Assembly (NCBI GenBank): GCA_964244065.1
Contig: CAXTHH010000002.1
Location: 1-64,000, forward strand
DNA: 64,000 nucleotides
Direction: 5' to 3'
Source of the DNA: JASLDZ01 sp964244065
Lineage (GTDB): Bacteria; Pseudomonadota; Alphaproteobacteria; Caulobacterales; Caulobacteraceae
Part shown: piece by piece, positions 1 to 12,425 of the stretch
Position numbering within the stretch: position 1 is the stretch's first letter
Layout of the letters: each line of letters begins with the position of its first letter
Position numbers and translations under genes: made by a program
The notes under the pieces: model-generated
Told to the model about the DNA's origin: nothing
Databases searched by the model: none
What the model saw: only the letters and a program-made list of their open reading frames with translations

Positions 1-25
1 GATGAATCAGGCTTCGGCCGCAGCC

Positions 26-42
26 TCAACCCCGGTTGAGTA
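26..42. repeat. Small inverted repeat downstream of sucC
   Basis: The sequence CTCAACC-CC-GGTTGAG is a perfect 7-base inverted repeat a few bases past the sucC stop. It has no clear T-run, so it is only a weak terminator or attenuator candidate between sucC and whatever follows off the window edge (sucD in most relatives, which cannot be seen here). Confidence 0.3.
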
Positions 43-48
43 CAGACT

Positions 49-1254
49 CTAGGCGGCGCGAACCGCCTTCACGATCTTGTCCGCCGCGTCGGCCAGGTCG
101 TTGGCGGCGACGACGTTCAGGCCGCTGTCGGCGAGGATGGCCTTGCCCTTCTCCACGTTGGTGCCCTCCAGGCGCACCACCAGCGGCACCTGCAGGCCCA
201 CCTCCTTCACCGCGGCGATCACGCCCTCCGCGATGATGTCGCAGCGCATGATGCCGCCGAAGATGTTGACCAGGATGCCCTTCACATTCGGGTCGGCGGT
301 GATGATCTTGAAGGCGGCCGTCACCTTCTCCTTGCTGGCGCCGCCGCCCACGTCGAGGAAGTTGGCGGGCTCGGCGCCGTAGAGCTTGATGATGTCCATG
401 GTGGCCATGGCCAGGCCCGCGCCGTTGACCATGCAGCCGATCTCGCCCTCCAGCGCGATGTAGGCGAGGCCGTACTTGCTGGCCTCGATCTCCTTCTCGT
501 CCTCCTCGGTGACGTCGCGCAGCTCCAGGATCTCCGGGTGGCGATAGAGCGCGTTGCCGTCGAAGCTGACCTTGGCGTCGAGCACGCGCAGGTGGCCGCC
601 GTCCGGTTCGTCGGTGACGATCAGGGGGTTCACCTCCAGCATCGCCATGTCGGTCTCGACGAACGCCGTGTAGAGCTGGCCGAGGAGCTTGGCGCCTTCC
701 TTGGCCAGGCCGCCGTCGAGGCCCAGCGCCTTGGCCATGGCGCGGCCGTGGTGCGGCTGCACGCCCGTGGCCGGGTCGATCTGGATGGTGACGATCTTCT
801 CGGGCGTGGCGTGGGCCACGTCCTCGATGTCCATGCCGCCCTCGGTGGAGGCGACCAGGGCCACGCGGCTCGTCTCGCGATCCACCAGCAGCGAGACGTA
901 GAGCTCGCGGGCGATGTCCGACGCCTCCTCGATGTAGAGGCGGTTCACCTGCTTGCCCTTGGGGCCGGTCTGGTGCGTGACGAGCACGCGGCCGAGCATC
1001 TCCTGGGCGTGGGTGAACACCTCGTCGGCGCTCTTGGCCAGGCGCACGCCGCCCTTGGCTTCCGGGCCCAGCCCCTCGAACTTGCCCTTGCCGCGGCCGC
1101 CGGCGTGGATCTGGCTCTTCACCACGAACAGGGGCGAGCCCAGGGTCTCGGCCGCGCGGCGCGCGTCCTCCGCCGTGGTCACCGCCTCGCCGCGCGAGAC
1201 GGGGACGCCGAAGGTCTTGAGGACGGCCTTGGCCTGGTGCTCGTGGATGTTCAT
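49..1254 (-). CDS. sucC: Succinate-CoA ligase (ADP-forming) subunit beta
   Basis: Beta subunit of succinyl-CoA synthetase, the TCA-cycle enzyme that couples succinyl-CoA cleavage to nucleotide phosphorylation; cytoplasmic and paired with SucD. The 401-residue product matches the family length (about 390-400). It opens with the family start MNIHEHQAK, followed by an ATP-grasp domain with a glycine-rich GGRGKGKFEG stretch near residue 52 and a C-terminal CoA-ligase domain containing NIFGGIMRCDIIAEG. The ATG at 1252-1254 has no strong Shine-Dalgarno. The TAG stop is 48 bases from the window edge, so sucD, normally next, would lie outside. Confidence 0.97.
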   Translation of the reverse strand: MNIHEHQAKAVLKTFGVPVSRGEAVTTAEDARRAAETLGSPLFVVKSQIHAGGRGKGKFEGLGPEAKGGVRLAKSADEVFTHAQEMLGRVLVTHQTGPKGKQVNRLYIEEASDIARELYVSLLVDRETSRVALVASTEGGMDIEDVAHATPEKIVTIQIDPATGVQPHHGRAMAKALGLDGGLAKEGAKLLGQLYTAFVETDMAMLEVNPLIVTDEPDGGHLRVLDAKVSFDGNALYRHPEILELRDVTEEDEKEIEASKYGLAYIALEGEIGCMVNGAGLAMATMDIIKLYGAEPANFLDVGGGASKEKVTAAFKIITADPNVKGILVNIFGGIMRCDIIAEGVIAAVKEVGLQVPLVVRLEGTNVEKGKAILADSGLNVVAANDLADAADKIVKAVRAA

Positions 1255-1332
1255 GGGCTGCGAGAGGTCCGGGGCGGGGGCGGAGGGTCGCGCCTTCTAC
1301 CGGCCCCGGCCCGCCCCCCGCAACCGCGCGCC

Positions 1333-1908
1333 TCAGCCGAAGAACAGGGCGAACATCAACCGGCCGGGCAGGAAGGTGAGCAGCCCCGCGATCAGGAGGC
1401 CGCCGACGAACACGCTGGTCATCATGCGCGCGTGCCGGCGCACCTGCTTCCTGCGGACGAAGGCGATGGCCAGCGGCACGGCCAGGGTGGTCCAGCCGCT
1501 GAGGAAGTGGATGAAGCTCAGGCCGCCGGTGGAGGTGTGGATCCAGAAGGAGCTGACCGCCGTCACCAGCATGCAGGCGCTCCAGGCGTAGCCCAGCGTG
1601 CGGTGCGCCTGCGTGCCCTTCACGCCGATCATCAGCGCCGTGCCGACGCCCAGCGCGGCGAAGGCGCAGGTCATGTGCAGGATGATGATCGGGTGCTCGC
1701 GCCAGACCCGTGCCAGGAGCTCCAGCCGGGGCGCGTGGACGTGCAGGTGCGTCAGCCGGTCGGCCCAGTAGGCGCGGCCGCGGGGCCCGGCCGCCAGGGC
1801 GATCAGCGTCACGGGCACGACGACGGCGGTGAAGGCCAGGCTGGCCCGGTTCAGCCGGGAGAGGGCGACGCGCGGGACGGGGTTGGTGGGGAGGGCGGCT
1901 TGCGACAT
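1333..1908 (-). CDS. DUF2306-like multi-pass membrane protein
   Basis: Predicted inner-membrane protein of 191 residues with about five hydrophobic segments. It resembles DUF2306 proteins: conserved histidines in HMTCAFAALG, the RTLGYAW segment, the FIHFLSGWTTL segment and the RRHARMM loop. Function unknown. I chose the ATG at 1906-1908 (MSQAALP) over an upstream in-frame start at 1992 because AGGAG lies at ideal distance upstream, and the extra 28 residues look like non-coding sequence. It lies upstream of sucC on the same strand with a 78-base gap, so co-transcription is possible. Confidence 0.75.
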   Translation of the reverse strand: MSQAALPTNPVPRVALSRLNRASLAFTAVVVPVTLIALAAGPRGRAYWADRLTHLHVHAPRLELLARVWREHPIIILHMTCAFAALGVGTALMIGVKGTQAHRTLGYAWSACMLVTAVSSFWIHTSTGGLSFIHFLSGWTTLAVPLAIAFVRRKQVRRHARMMTSVFVGGLLIAGLLTFLPGRLMFALFFG

Positions 1909-1967
1909 GAAGGGCGTCTCCTGGGGCGGGCTCCGGCCGGCCCTGGCGATGGAGCGAGCTAAGCCCG

Positions 1968-2816
1968 GTGACCCAGCGCCCGCACGCCGCATTGCGCGAC
2001 CCGCCGCCCGCCGTTCGCGGACGGACGGGGATCGCCGTTCACGCTTCGCGGACGGAGGTCGCGCGGCGGGCGGCGCGGGGCGCGCTGCTGGCCCTGGCGG
2101 CGGCGGGCCTGCTGGCCGTCAGCGGGGCCTTCGGCTCAGGCGGGATCTCCGCGCCCGTGCGCGTGGTCTACTGGCTGGTCGTGATGGCCGGGGGCTGGCT
2201 GGCCGGGGCGGGCGTCTCCGAACTGTTCGTGCAGCGCGGCTGGATGGACGGCCCGTTCTGGCGCGTCGCGGCCCTGCTCACCCTGGCGGTCAGCGCCCCG
2301 GTGCTGCTGATCGTGTGGACGGTGTCGGAGGCGCTGTTCGCCGGGCGCACGCCCCGCGTGCAGGCGCTGCCGAACTACCTGCCGGCCGTGGTGATCATCT
2401 CCGCCGTGCTCACCCTGCTCAACCTGCTGCTCGGGCGGCCCGCCGTGGTGACGCACGCGGCCGAGGCCGGGCCGCGTGAAGGCGCGCCGCCCACGCCCGC
2501 GCCCGTCCGCTTCCTGGAGCGCCTGCCGCCGAAGCTGCGCGGGGCGGAGCTGCACGCCGTCGAGGCGGAGGACCACTACCTGCGCCTGCACACCAGCCGC
2601 GGGTCGGACCTGATCCTGCTCCGCCTCGCCGACGCCCTGGCCGAGCTCGACGGGATCGAGGGCGCGCAGACGCACCGCTCCTGGTGGGTGGCCCGCGACG
2701 CGGTGGCGGAGGTGCGCCGGGGCGACGGCCGCGCGACCCTGGTGCTGAAGGACGGGGTGCAGGCGCCCGTCAGCCGCACCTATGCGCCGGCCCTGCGCGA
2801 GGGCGGCTGGTTCTAG
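1968..2816 (+). CDS. Membrane-anchored LytTR-domain transcriptional regulator
   Basis: The 282-residue protein has an N-terminal half with four hydrophobic segments (roughly residues 38-60, 65-85, 100-122 and 140-155) and a C-terminal LytTR DNA-binding domain (roughly residues 185-280). The latter shows typical elements: LHAVEAEDHYLRLHT, then THRSWWVARDAV and a VSRTYAP ending. Such proteins bind DNA through LytTR and presumably sense something at the membrane; the ligand and targets cannot be told. The GTG start at 1968 begins the longest reading; a later start is possible but would have to keep the membrane segments. It diverges from the DUF2306-like gene. Confidence 0.8.
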   Translation: MTQRPHAALRDPPPAVRGRTGIAVHASRTEVARRAARGALLALAAAGLLAVSGAFGSGGISAPVRVVYWLVVMAGGWLAGAGVSELFVQRGWMDGPFWRVAALLTLAVSAPVLLIVWTVSEALFAGRTPRVQALPNYLPAVVIISAVLTLLNLLLGRPAVVTHAAEAGPREGAPPTPAPVRFLERLPPKLRGAELHAVEAEDHYLRLHTSRGSDLILLRLADALAELDGIEGAQTHRSWWVARDAVAEVRRGDGRATLVLKDGVQAPVSRTYAPALREGGWF

Positions 2817-2856
2817 GCGGCTGGCCTCGCGCAGCCCGCGCGATTATCCTGCCGCC

Positions 2857-3381
2857 ATGGCCGTCCGTCGCATCCTGAACGTCGCCGTCCCGGAAGACGC
2901 GCGCGTGCTGAAGCAAGTCTCCGCCCCCGTCGGCGCCGTCACCGAGGAGGTGCGCGCGCTCGCCGCCGACATGCTGGAGACCATGTACGCCGCCCCCGGC
3001 ATCGGCCTGGCGGCGGTGCAGGTCGGCGAGCTGCGGCGGATCGTGACCATGGACCTGCACCGCGAGGACGAGCCGCCCGCGCCCAAGGTGTTCATCGACC
3101 CCGAGATCACCTGGGCCTCGGAGGAGACCAAGCCGTGGGAGGAGGGCTGCCTCTCCATCCCCGAGATCTACGACGAGGTGGAGCGCCCCGCCCGCGTCCG
3201 CGTGGCGTACACCACGCTGGGGGGCGAGCGGGTGGAGGAGGAGGCCGAGGACCTCTACGCCGTCTGCATCCAGCACGAGATCGACCACCTGAACGGCGTG
3301 CTGTTCACCGACCACCTGAGCCGCCTGCGTCGGGACCGCGCGCTCGCCAAGGCGAGGAAGAACCTGCGCAACGCCGCCTAG
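2857..3381 (+). CDS. def: Peptide deformylase
   Basis: Removes the formyl group from the N-terminal methionine of nascent proteins; cytoplasmic metalloenzyme. The 174-residue product has all three family motifs: GIGLAAVQVG at residues 48-57, EEGCLS with Cys98, and QHEIDH with His140, Glu141 and His144. Cys98, His140 and His144 are the metal ligands. I chose the ATG at 2857 (MAVRRILNV) because it matches the family start; the frame is open further upstream, overlapping the LytTR gene. The stop overlaps the convergent COQ9 stop by 4 bases. Confidence 0.95.
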   Translation: MAVRRILNVAVPEDARVLKQVSAPVGAVTEEVRALAADMLETMYAAPGIGLAAVQVGELRRIVTMDLHREDEPPAPKVFIDPEITWASEETKPWEEGCLSIPEIYDEVERPARVRVAYTTLGGERVEEEAEDLYAVCIQHEIDHLNGVLFTDHLSRLRRDRALAKARKNLRNAA

Positions 3382-4031
3382 CGCGCGCCGTACCGCATCC
3401 GACCGAGGCGGGCGGCGACGTCCAGCGCGGTCGCGCCCGGGCTCGGCAGCTTCGCCTTCCAGGTCTCGAACCGCATCACCCGGGCGATCTGCGCGTCCAG
3501 GTGCGCGGCCGCCGCCTCCTGGCCGGAGGACATGCGGCGGAGCGCGGTGGAGACCAGCACGCCCGCCAGGATGGCGCGCTTGCTGTAGTGGTTCTCGTCG
3601 GTGGCGGCGTCGCCCGCCCAGCGCCACAGCCGGTCGGCCGTGGCCCAGGCCAGCCGGCCCGCCAGCGGCGCGTGGTGCGGCAGCGCCAGCCAGGCGGACG
3701 CCTTCTTCTCGGCCTCGAGGTCGACGGCGGCCGCCTCCACCCGCGCCCCGACGGCGAGCCGGATGCGCTCGCGCACCTTCAGCGTGGCCGGATCGACGGC
3801 GGCCAGCTCGGCGAGCGCCGCGTCGTCGTGCCGGCGCCACAGCAGGGCGGCGAGGTCTCGCGCGCCGCCGGGCAGCAGCAGGGTCGCCACGGCGGGCTCG
3901 AGCCCCGCCTCCCGCCGCGCCGCCTCGAACAGGCGCGCGCCCCAGCCCAGCTGAGGCGCGAGGCGCACCGCGGCGTCCAGCACCCGCGCCTCGGCCGCCG
4001 CCGCCCAATCCTGCTCGTGCGCCTCGCTCAT
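3378..4031 (-). CDS. COQ9 family protein
   Basis: COQ9-type protein of 217 residues; in eukaryotes and alphaproteobacteria the family binds lipid and supports ubiquinone biosynthesis. Recognised by the TetR-like helical N-terminus, the LKVRERIRLAVGARVE segment and the conserved core around WRWAGDAATDENHYSKRAILAGV, typical of bacterial COQ9 C-terminal domains. It is divergent from rpsU, a neighbour pair I recall from other Caulobacterales. The ATG at 4029-4031 fits the family start. Confidence 0.88.
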   Translation of the reverse strand: MSEAHEQDWAAAAEARVLDAAVRLAPQLGWGARLFEAARREAGLEPAVATLLLPGGARDLAALLWRRHDDAALAELAAVDPATLKVRERIRLAVGARVEAAAVDLEAEKKASAWLALPHHAPLAGRLAWATADRLWRWAGDAATDENHYSKRAILAGVLVSTALRRMSSGQEAAAAHLDAQIARVMRFETWKAKLPSPGATALDVAARLGRMRYGAR

Positions 4032-4183
4032 GGGGCGGTAGATAGGTGCGCGCGGGCCCCGTGGACAGCGCCGTCACGTTGGGGTAGGACGCCGCTCCCC
4101 AGCCCGACGGGACCTGTCCCGCCGGGTTGCTTCCCATTCACCATCCCGCTCAGGCTCTCGGAGGCCGCGGGAGGCCTCAGAGC

Positions 4184-4189
4184 AGGAGG
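4184..4189 (+). promoter_or_regulatory. Ribosome binding site of rpsU (AGGAGG)
   Basis: A perfect AGGAGG with an 8-base spacer to the CTG codon at 4198-4200. It decides the start of rpsU, because no ATG, GTG or TTG is suitably placed. The nearer in-frame CTG at 4192 is only 2 bases away and too close. Confidence 0.75.
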
Positions 4190-4197
4190 GCCTGGCC

Positions 4198-4440
4198 CTG
4201 GTCCAGATCTTCGTCCGCGACAACAACGTCGACCAAGCGCTCAAGGCGCTGAAGAAGAAGATGCAGCGCGAAGGCACCTTCCGCGAAATGAAGCGGCACG
4301 TGCACTACGAAAAGCCGTCGGAGAAGCGCGCGCGCCAGAAGGCGGAGGCCGTGCGCCGCGCCCGCAAGCTGGCCCGCAAGCGCGCCCAGCGCGAAGGCCT
4401 GCTGCCCGCGCCGAAGCCTAAGCCGCCCCGCGCCCGGTAG
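4198..4440 (+). CDS. rpsU: 30S ribosomal protein S21, apparent CTG start
   Basis: S21 of the small ribosomal subunit. The reading after the start is VQIFVRDNNVDQALKALKKK, followed by the FREMKRHVHYEKPSEKRARQ core and a basic Arg/Lys-rich tail, about 80 residues in all, normal for alphaproteobacteria. In relatives the protein starts Met-Val-Gln-Ile, which places the start codon at 4198-4200, and here that codon is CTG. A perfect AGGAGG lies at 4184-4189, 8 bases upstream. No in-frame ATG, GTG or TTG lies close upstream; the first internal ATG (4261) would remove a quarter of the protein. A search limited to the usual start codons would miss this gene. Confidence 0.9.
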   Translation: MVQIFVRDNNVDQALKALKKKMQREGTFREMKRHVHYEKPSEKRARQKAEAVRRARKLARKRAQREGLLPAPKPKPPRAR

Positions 4441-4454
4441 GCCCGCCCTCCCCT

Positions 4455-4590
4455 CCTCCGTCGCCCTCGGGCTCGACCCGAGGGCCGAGCCCTCCGCGGG
4501 CGAGCGGCGTCCCTCGGCGCACGACCGGCGCCCGGCCCTCGGATCAAGTCCGAGGGGGACGACCCGGATCAAGTCCGAGGGCGACGGACC
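4455..4590. repeat. Dispersed palindromic repeat, copy 1
   Basis: Member of an intergenic family whose left end reads CCGTCGCCCTCGGGCT and whose right end is its near inverse (GGGTCAAGCCCGAGGGCGAC type). Between them is a variable centre that includes GGCGCACGACCGGCGCCCGG. This copy has an extra right half-unit: the GGATCAAGTCCGAGGG segment occurs twice. It fills the gap between rpsU and ccmC. Confidence 0.85.
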
Positions 4591-4642
4591 TGGGAGGGGC
4601 GTGCTTGCCGCTCCTCGTCAACAGCCGTAAGCCGGACGCCCG

Positions 4643-5350
4643 ATGTGGTCCGTCCTCGCCAACCCCGCGCGCTTTATGGCGATCAGCCGGCCGCTGGCGC
4701 CCGCGCTGGGCGTGCTGGCGGCCGGGCTCGCGGCGATCGGCCTGTGGTCGGGCCTGCATGCGCCCCCCGACTACCAGCAGCACGAGACGGTGCGGATCAT
4801 GTTCGTGCACGTGCCCGCCGCCTTCGCGGGCATGGGGGCCTTCCTCGCCCTGGGCGTGTCGAGCTTCTTCGGCCTGGTGTTCCGCCACGCCCTGGCCGAC
4901 GCCGCCGCCAAGGCCGCCGCCCCGCTGGGCGCCGCCTTCACCTTCCTGGGCCTGGTCACGGGCTCCCTGTGGGGCCGGCCCGAGTGGGGCGCCTGGTGGG
5001 TGTGGGACGCGCGGCTGACCTCGTTCCTGATCCTGTTTCTGATCTACCTGGCCTACATGGCGCTGCACTCGGCGTTCGAGGACGAGGCGGTGGGCGCGCG
5101 CATGGCCGCCATCCTGGGGCTGGTCGGCCTGGTGATGCTGCCGGTGATCCACTTCTCGGTGGTGTGGTGGAACAGCCTGCACCAGGGCTCCACCGTGCTG
5201 GCCGGCGGCGGCAAGCTGGCCCCCGCCTATCGCCTGCCGTTCTGGGGCATGGCCTTCGCCTACCTGAGCCTGTTCGGCGCCCTGTGGCTGGTGCGCATCC
5301 GGGCCGAGGTGTGGCGCCGCCGGTCCCTGGCGGCGGAGGCGCGCGCGTGA
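4643..5350 (+). CDS. ccmC: Heme exporter / cytochrome c maturation protein CcmC
   Basis: Inner-membrane protein of the System I cytochrome c maturation pathway that presents heme to CcmE. The 235-residue product has six hydrophobic segments and the tryptophan-rich heme-handling motif WGAWWVWDARLT at residues 115-126, flanked by conserved histidines in FVHVPAA and in VIHFSVVWWNSLHQG. The ATG at 4643 gives MWSVLANPARF, typical of the family. It forms an overlapping operon with ccmD and ccmG. ccmA, ccmB and ccmE are not in the window. Confidence 0.95.
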   Translation: MWSVLANPARFMAISRPLAPALGVLAAGLAAIGLWSGLHAPPDYQQHETVRIMFVHVPAAFAGMGAFLALGVSSFFGLVFRHALADAAAKAAAPLGAAFTFLGLVTGSLWGRPEWGAWWVWDARLTSFLILFLIYLAYMALHSAFEDEAVGARMAAILGLVGLVMLPVIHFSVVWWNSLHQGSTVLAGGGKLAPAYRLPFWGMAFAYLSLFGALWLVRIRAEVWRRRSLAAEARA

Positions 5351-5526
5351 TCGACCCCGCGGCGATCGACATGGGCCGCTACGGCGGCTTCGTCTGGCCG
5401 GCCTACGGCATCAGCGCCCTGGTGCTGCTGGGGCTCGTCGTCGACACCCTGGTCCGCGCCGCCCGCTGGCGGCGTCGCGCCGAGCGGGCCGAGGCGGCGC
5501 GGCGGGAGGGGCGCGAGCGGGCGTGA
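5347..5526 (+). CDS. ccmD: Heme exporter protein CcmD
   Basis: Small single-pass membrane protein (59 residues) that helps release holo-CcmE in cytochrome c maturation. It has GGFVWPAYGISALVLLGLVV as membrane segment (about residues 12-32) followed by a highly charged tail rich in Arg and Glu, as in CcmD. The GTG start at 5347 overlaps the ccmC stop (GTGA), and its own stop overlaps the ccmG start in the same way, indicating translational coupling. Confidence 0.88.
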   Translation: MIDPAAIDMGRYGGFVWPAYGISALVLLGLVVDTLVRAARWRRRAERAEAARREGRERA

Positions 5527-6041
5527 GGCGCTGGATCGTCTGGGCGCCGCTGCTGGTGCTGGCGGCGCTGGCCGTGCTGTTCGTGGGCTACGGCCTGCGC
5601 CGCGACCCGCGCGTCGTGCCCGACGCGCTGGTGGGCCGCGCCGCGCCGGTGCGCCCGCTGCCGCCGCTGGACGGCGGGCTGGCCCGGCCGCCGGGCGAGC
5701 CCGGCCGCGTGGTGTGGGTGAACTTCTTCGCCTCCTGGTGCGTGCCCTGCGCCACCGAGGCCCCGGCCCTGCAGGCGCTGGCGTCCCAGGGCGTGCCCAT
5801 CGTGGGCGTGGCCTACAAGGACGACCCGGTGGCCACGCGCCGCTTCCTGCAGCGTCGCGGCGACCCCTTCACCACGGTGCTGGTGGACCGCGACGGGGCG
5901 GCCGGGATCGACTGGGGCGTCTCCGGCGTGCCCGAGACCTTCGTGCTGGGGCCGGGCGGGCGGGTCCTGGCCAAGCACTCCGGCCCGCTGGAGCCCGCCG
6001 ACGCCGACCGCCTGCTGCAGGCCGCGGCCGCCGCGCGTTAA
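5523..6041 (+). CDS. ccmG: Thiol:disulfide interchange protein CcmG/DsbE
   Basis: Membrane-anchored periplasmic thioredoxin-like reductant of apocytochrome c cysteines. The 172-residue protein has an N-terminal membrane anchor (about residues 6-26), the redox motif Trp72-Cys73-Val-Pro-Cys76 and the cis-proline segment GVPETFVLG. The GTG start at 5523 sits in a GTGA overlap with the ccmD stop. It is the last gene of the ccmCDG operon. Confidence 0.94.
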   Translation: MRRWIVWAPLLVLAALAVLFVGYGLRRDPRVVPDALVGRAAPVRPLPPLDGGLARPPGEPGRVVWVNFFASWCVPCATEAPALQALASQGVPIVGVAYKDDPVATRRFLQRRGDPFTTVLVDRDGAAGIDWGVSGVPETFVLGPGGRVLAKHSGPLEPADADRLLQAAAAAR

Positions 6042-6099
6042 CCTCCGTGCGAACCTGCGCTAGGATGGGCGCGTTTCGCGCAGCGGAGGTCCGCGACCC

Positions 6100-6369
6100 A
6101 TGGCCGACCTGAAGATCGCCGTTTCGCCCCCGGCGCTGATCCCGGGCGCGCGCACCGCCTCGCCCCGCACGGAGGCGGTGCGCGCGGCCCAGCGCGCCTT
6201 CTTCGACACCGCGCTCGCGGGCGAGCCGGCCGCCGCGCCCGCAGGGCCCGCCCGCGTGGAGGCGACCTCGCCGCGGCCCGCGCCCGAGGTGCGCGCGGCG
6301 ATCGACCCCGCCGCGCCGCCGCCCGCCCGCCCGCTGCGCCCCGGATCGCTGCTCGACATCAAGGTCTGA
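6100..6369 (+). CDS. Small conserved-looking protein of unknown function
   Basis: An 89-residue protein I do not recognise. It has a hydrophilic, Ala/Pro-rich middle and a more ordered end PGSLLDIKV. It has no signal peptide, membrane segment or cysteine motif. A GGAGG about ten bases upstream of the ATG, and its place between ccmG and the ABC permease on the same strand, favour a real gene. Its low-complexity composition in very GC-rich DNA keeps this uncertain. Confidence 0.6.
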   Translation: MADLKIAVSPPALIPGARTASPRTEAVRAAQRAFFDTALAGEPAAAPAGPARVEATSPRPAPEVRAAIDPAAPPPARPLRPGSLLDIKV

Positions 6370-6460
6370 CGCGCCGCCGCCCCAGGCGCCGTTCCATAGC
6401 CTCGCCGCCCGCGACGGCGCCCCGTTGCGGCGAGCCGGCGCCGGGCGCACATGGGCGGCC

Positions 6461-7324
6461 ATGACCGCCGTCTCCCCCGCCGCCCTCGCCCCGGCGACCC
6501 GCTCCGCGCCGGCCGGGTCGATCCCCGCTCGGCCGATGGCCGCGCCGCGCCAGTTCGAGGGCGGGGTCAACTGGACCGGCCTTTGGACGCTCTACGGCAA
6601 GGAGGTGCGCCGCTTCTGGAAGGTGGGCATGCAGACGGTGGCCGCGCCCGTGGTCACCACCCTGCTCTACATGATGGTGTTCGTGGTCGCGATGGGCGGC
6701 CGGCGCGTGGTGGAGGGGGTGAGCTTCGCCCAGTTCGTCGGCCCGGGCCTGATCATGATGGCGGTGATGAACAACGCCTTCGCCAACGCCAGCTCGTCTC
6801 TGATCCAGGCCAAGATCATGGGTACAGCGCCCGACTTCCTGACCCCGCCCCTGTCGCCGCTGGAGCTGTGCGCCGCCTTCACCCTGGGGGCGGTGACGCG
6901 CGGGCTGATGGTGGGCCTGGTGACGGCGGCGGCGGTGTGGCCCTTCTCGCACTTCGGCGTCGCCCAGCTGGGTCTGGTGCTGGTCTTCGCCCTGATGGCC
7001 GCGGCGCTGATGGGGCTGGTGGGCGTGCTCACCGGCCTGTGGAGCGAGAAGTTCGACCACCTGGCGGCGGTGACCAACTTCGTGGTCATGCCCATGACCT
7101 TCCTGTCGGGCACCTTCTACAGCGTCACCGTGCTGCCCGAGCCGTTCCGCACGGCCAGCCACTTCAACCCCTTCTTCTACCTGATCGACGGCTTCCGCGC
7201 GGGCTTCACCGGCCACGCCGACGGCAGCCTCGCGGTGGGCGCGCTGTACACGGGCGGGCTCACGGTGGCGCTGGCGGTGCTGACCTACGCCCTGTTCCGC
7301 TCGGGCTGGCGGCTGAAGAGCTAG
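6461..7324 (+). CDS. ABC-2 type transporter permease
   Basis: Inner-membrane permease of 287 residues with six hydrophobic segments, of the ABC-2 (YadH/NodJ-like) class. Recognisable segments are LYGKEVRRFWKVGMQTVAAP at the N-terminal end, FVGPGLIMMAVMNNAF, and the C-terminal signature LSGTFYSVTVLPEPFR with HFNPFFYLIDGFR. The substrate is unknown. No ATP-binding partner is adjacent, so it must be encoded elsewhere. I chose the ATG at 6461 (MTAVSPA); a start at 6425 adds 12 unlikely residues. Confidence 0.88.
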   Translation: MTAVSPAALAPATRSAPAGSIPARPMAAPRQFEGGVNWTGLWTLYGKEVRRFWKVGMQTVAAPVVTTLLYMMVFVVAMGGRRVVEGVSFAQFVGPGLIMMAVMNNAFANASSSLIQAKIMGTAPDFLTPPLSPLELCAAFTLGAVTRGLMVGLVTAAAVWPFSHFGVAQLGLVLVFALMAAALMGLVGVLTGLWSEKFDHLAAVTNFVVMPMTFLSGTFYSVTVLPEPFRTASHFNPFFYLIDGFRAGFTGHADGSLAVGALYTGGLTVALAVLTYALFRSGWRLKS

Positions 7325-7446
7325 GGTCTATACCTGATCAGCTCGCCGCAGCCGGCGCGCCGATCCGACAAGCCAGCCGCCGACCGTCTCGCCGGACCCG
7401 TCATCGCCGCCAGCCTGGACCTGCTGGGTGCAGGGGCGGCCGCAGC

Positions 7447-11924
<4,478 letters not shown>

Positions 11925-11928
<4 letters not shown>

Positions 11929-12425
11929 GGCTCATCCTCGACCAGCCGCGCCGCCATCGGCGGCCTGCGCACAGCATCAAGGACGCCGTCCAGCAGCTCG
12001 GCCGCCGTGCGCGCGGCGATATGGGCGTTCTCCAGCGCCGCCGCCGCCTCCGTGGGCGACATCACATACTCGTGCGCGACGACGTTACGGGCGCGCACAA
12101 CCTCGCGCCATTCGTCGGCGGATCCGAGGATCTCCTCTTTCTCCGCTGCATCGAGCAGATCGTGCGTCGACATCGTGACAACCTCGACCGCAGCGAGGTT
12201 GAGGGCGGCTCGGAAGAGGCCCTTGCCGCCTTCGACGGCGTTCTCGAAGCGCTTGAGGAAAGCCAGGAGAAACGCGCGTTCCACGCGGGTGAGACCCTCC
12301 AGGCGCTCCGATGTGAGCGGGCCAAGTTCGTCCATGTCGGCGAGCCCGACCTGCAGCTCCTCGAGCAGCTTCTCGGCGATGACGACGGCCTGCCTGATGC
12401 GCGCCTTCTCGTGAGGCGGGATCAT
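11925..12425 (-). CDS. HEPN-domain protein, probable HepT-like RNase toxin
   Basis: All-helical 166-residue protein ending in a HEPN signature: WREVVRARNVVAHEY, with Arg113-Asn114-x3-His118, the R-x4-H catalytic motif of HEPN ribonucleases. It follows an MNT nucleotidyltransferase with an ATGA overlap, the standard order of HepT/MntA-type toxin-antitoxin pairs, where the nucleotidyltransferase inactivates the HEPN toxin by AMP transfer. It is somewhat longer than typical HepT. Base composition differs from the neighbours: the 60 bases from 12121 are 34/60 G+C. Its stop overlaps the gltB start, which is unusual. Toxicity is inferred from family and context only. Confidence 0.82.

Noticed and set aside
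4455..4590. Repeated units considered as a CRISPR array
   Set aside because: Copies are dispersed palindromes of over 100 bases without regular spacers, and no cas genes are present.
4441..6041. A complete cytochrome c maturation operon
   Set aside because: Only ccmC, ccmD and ccmG are present; upstream is rpsU and a repeat, so ccmA, ccmB, ccmE, ccmF and ccmH must be elsewhere.
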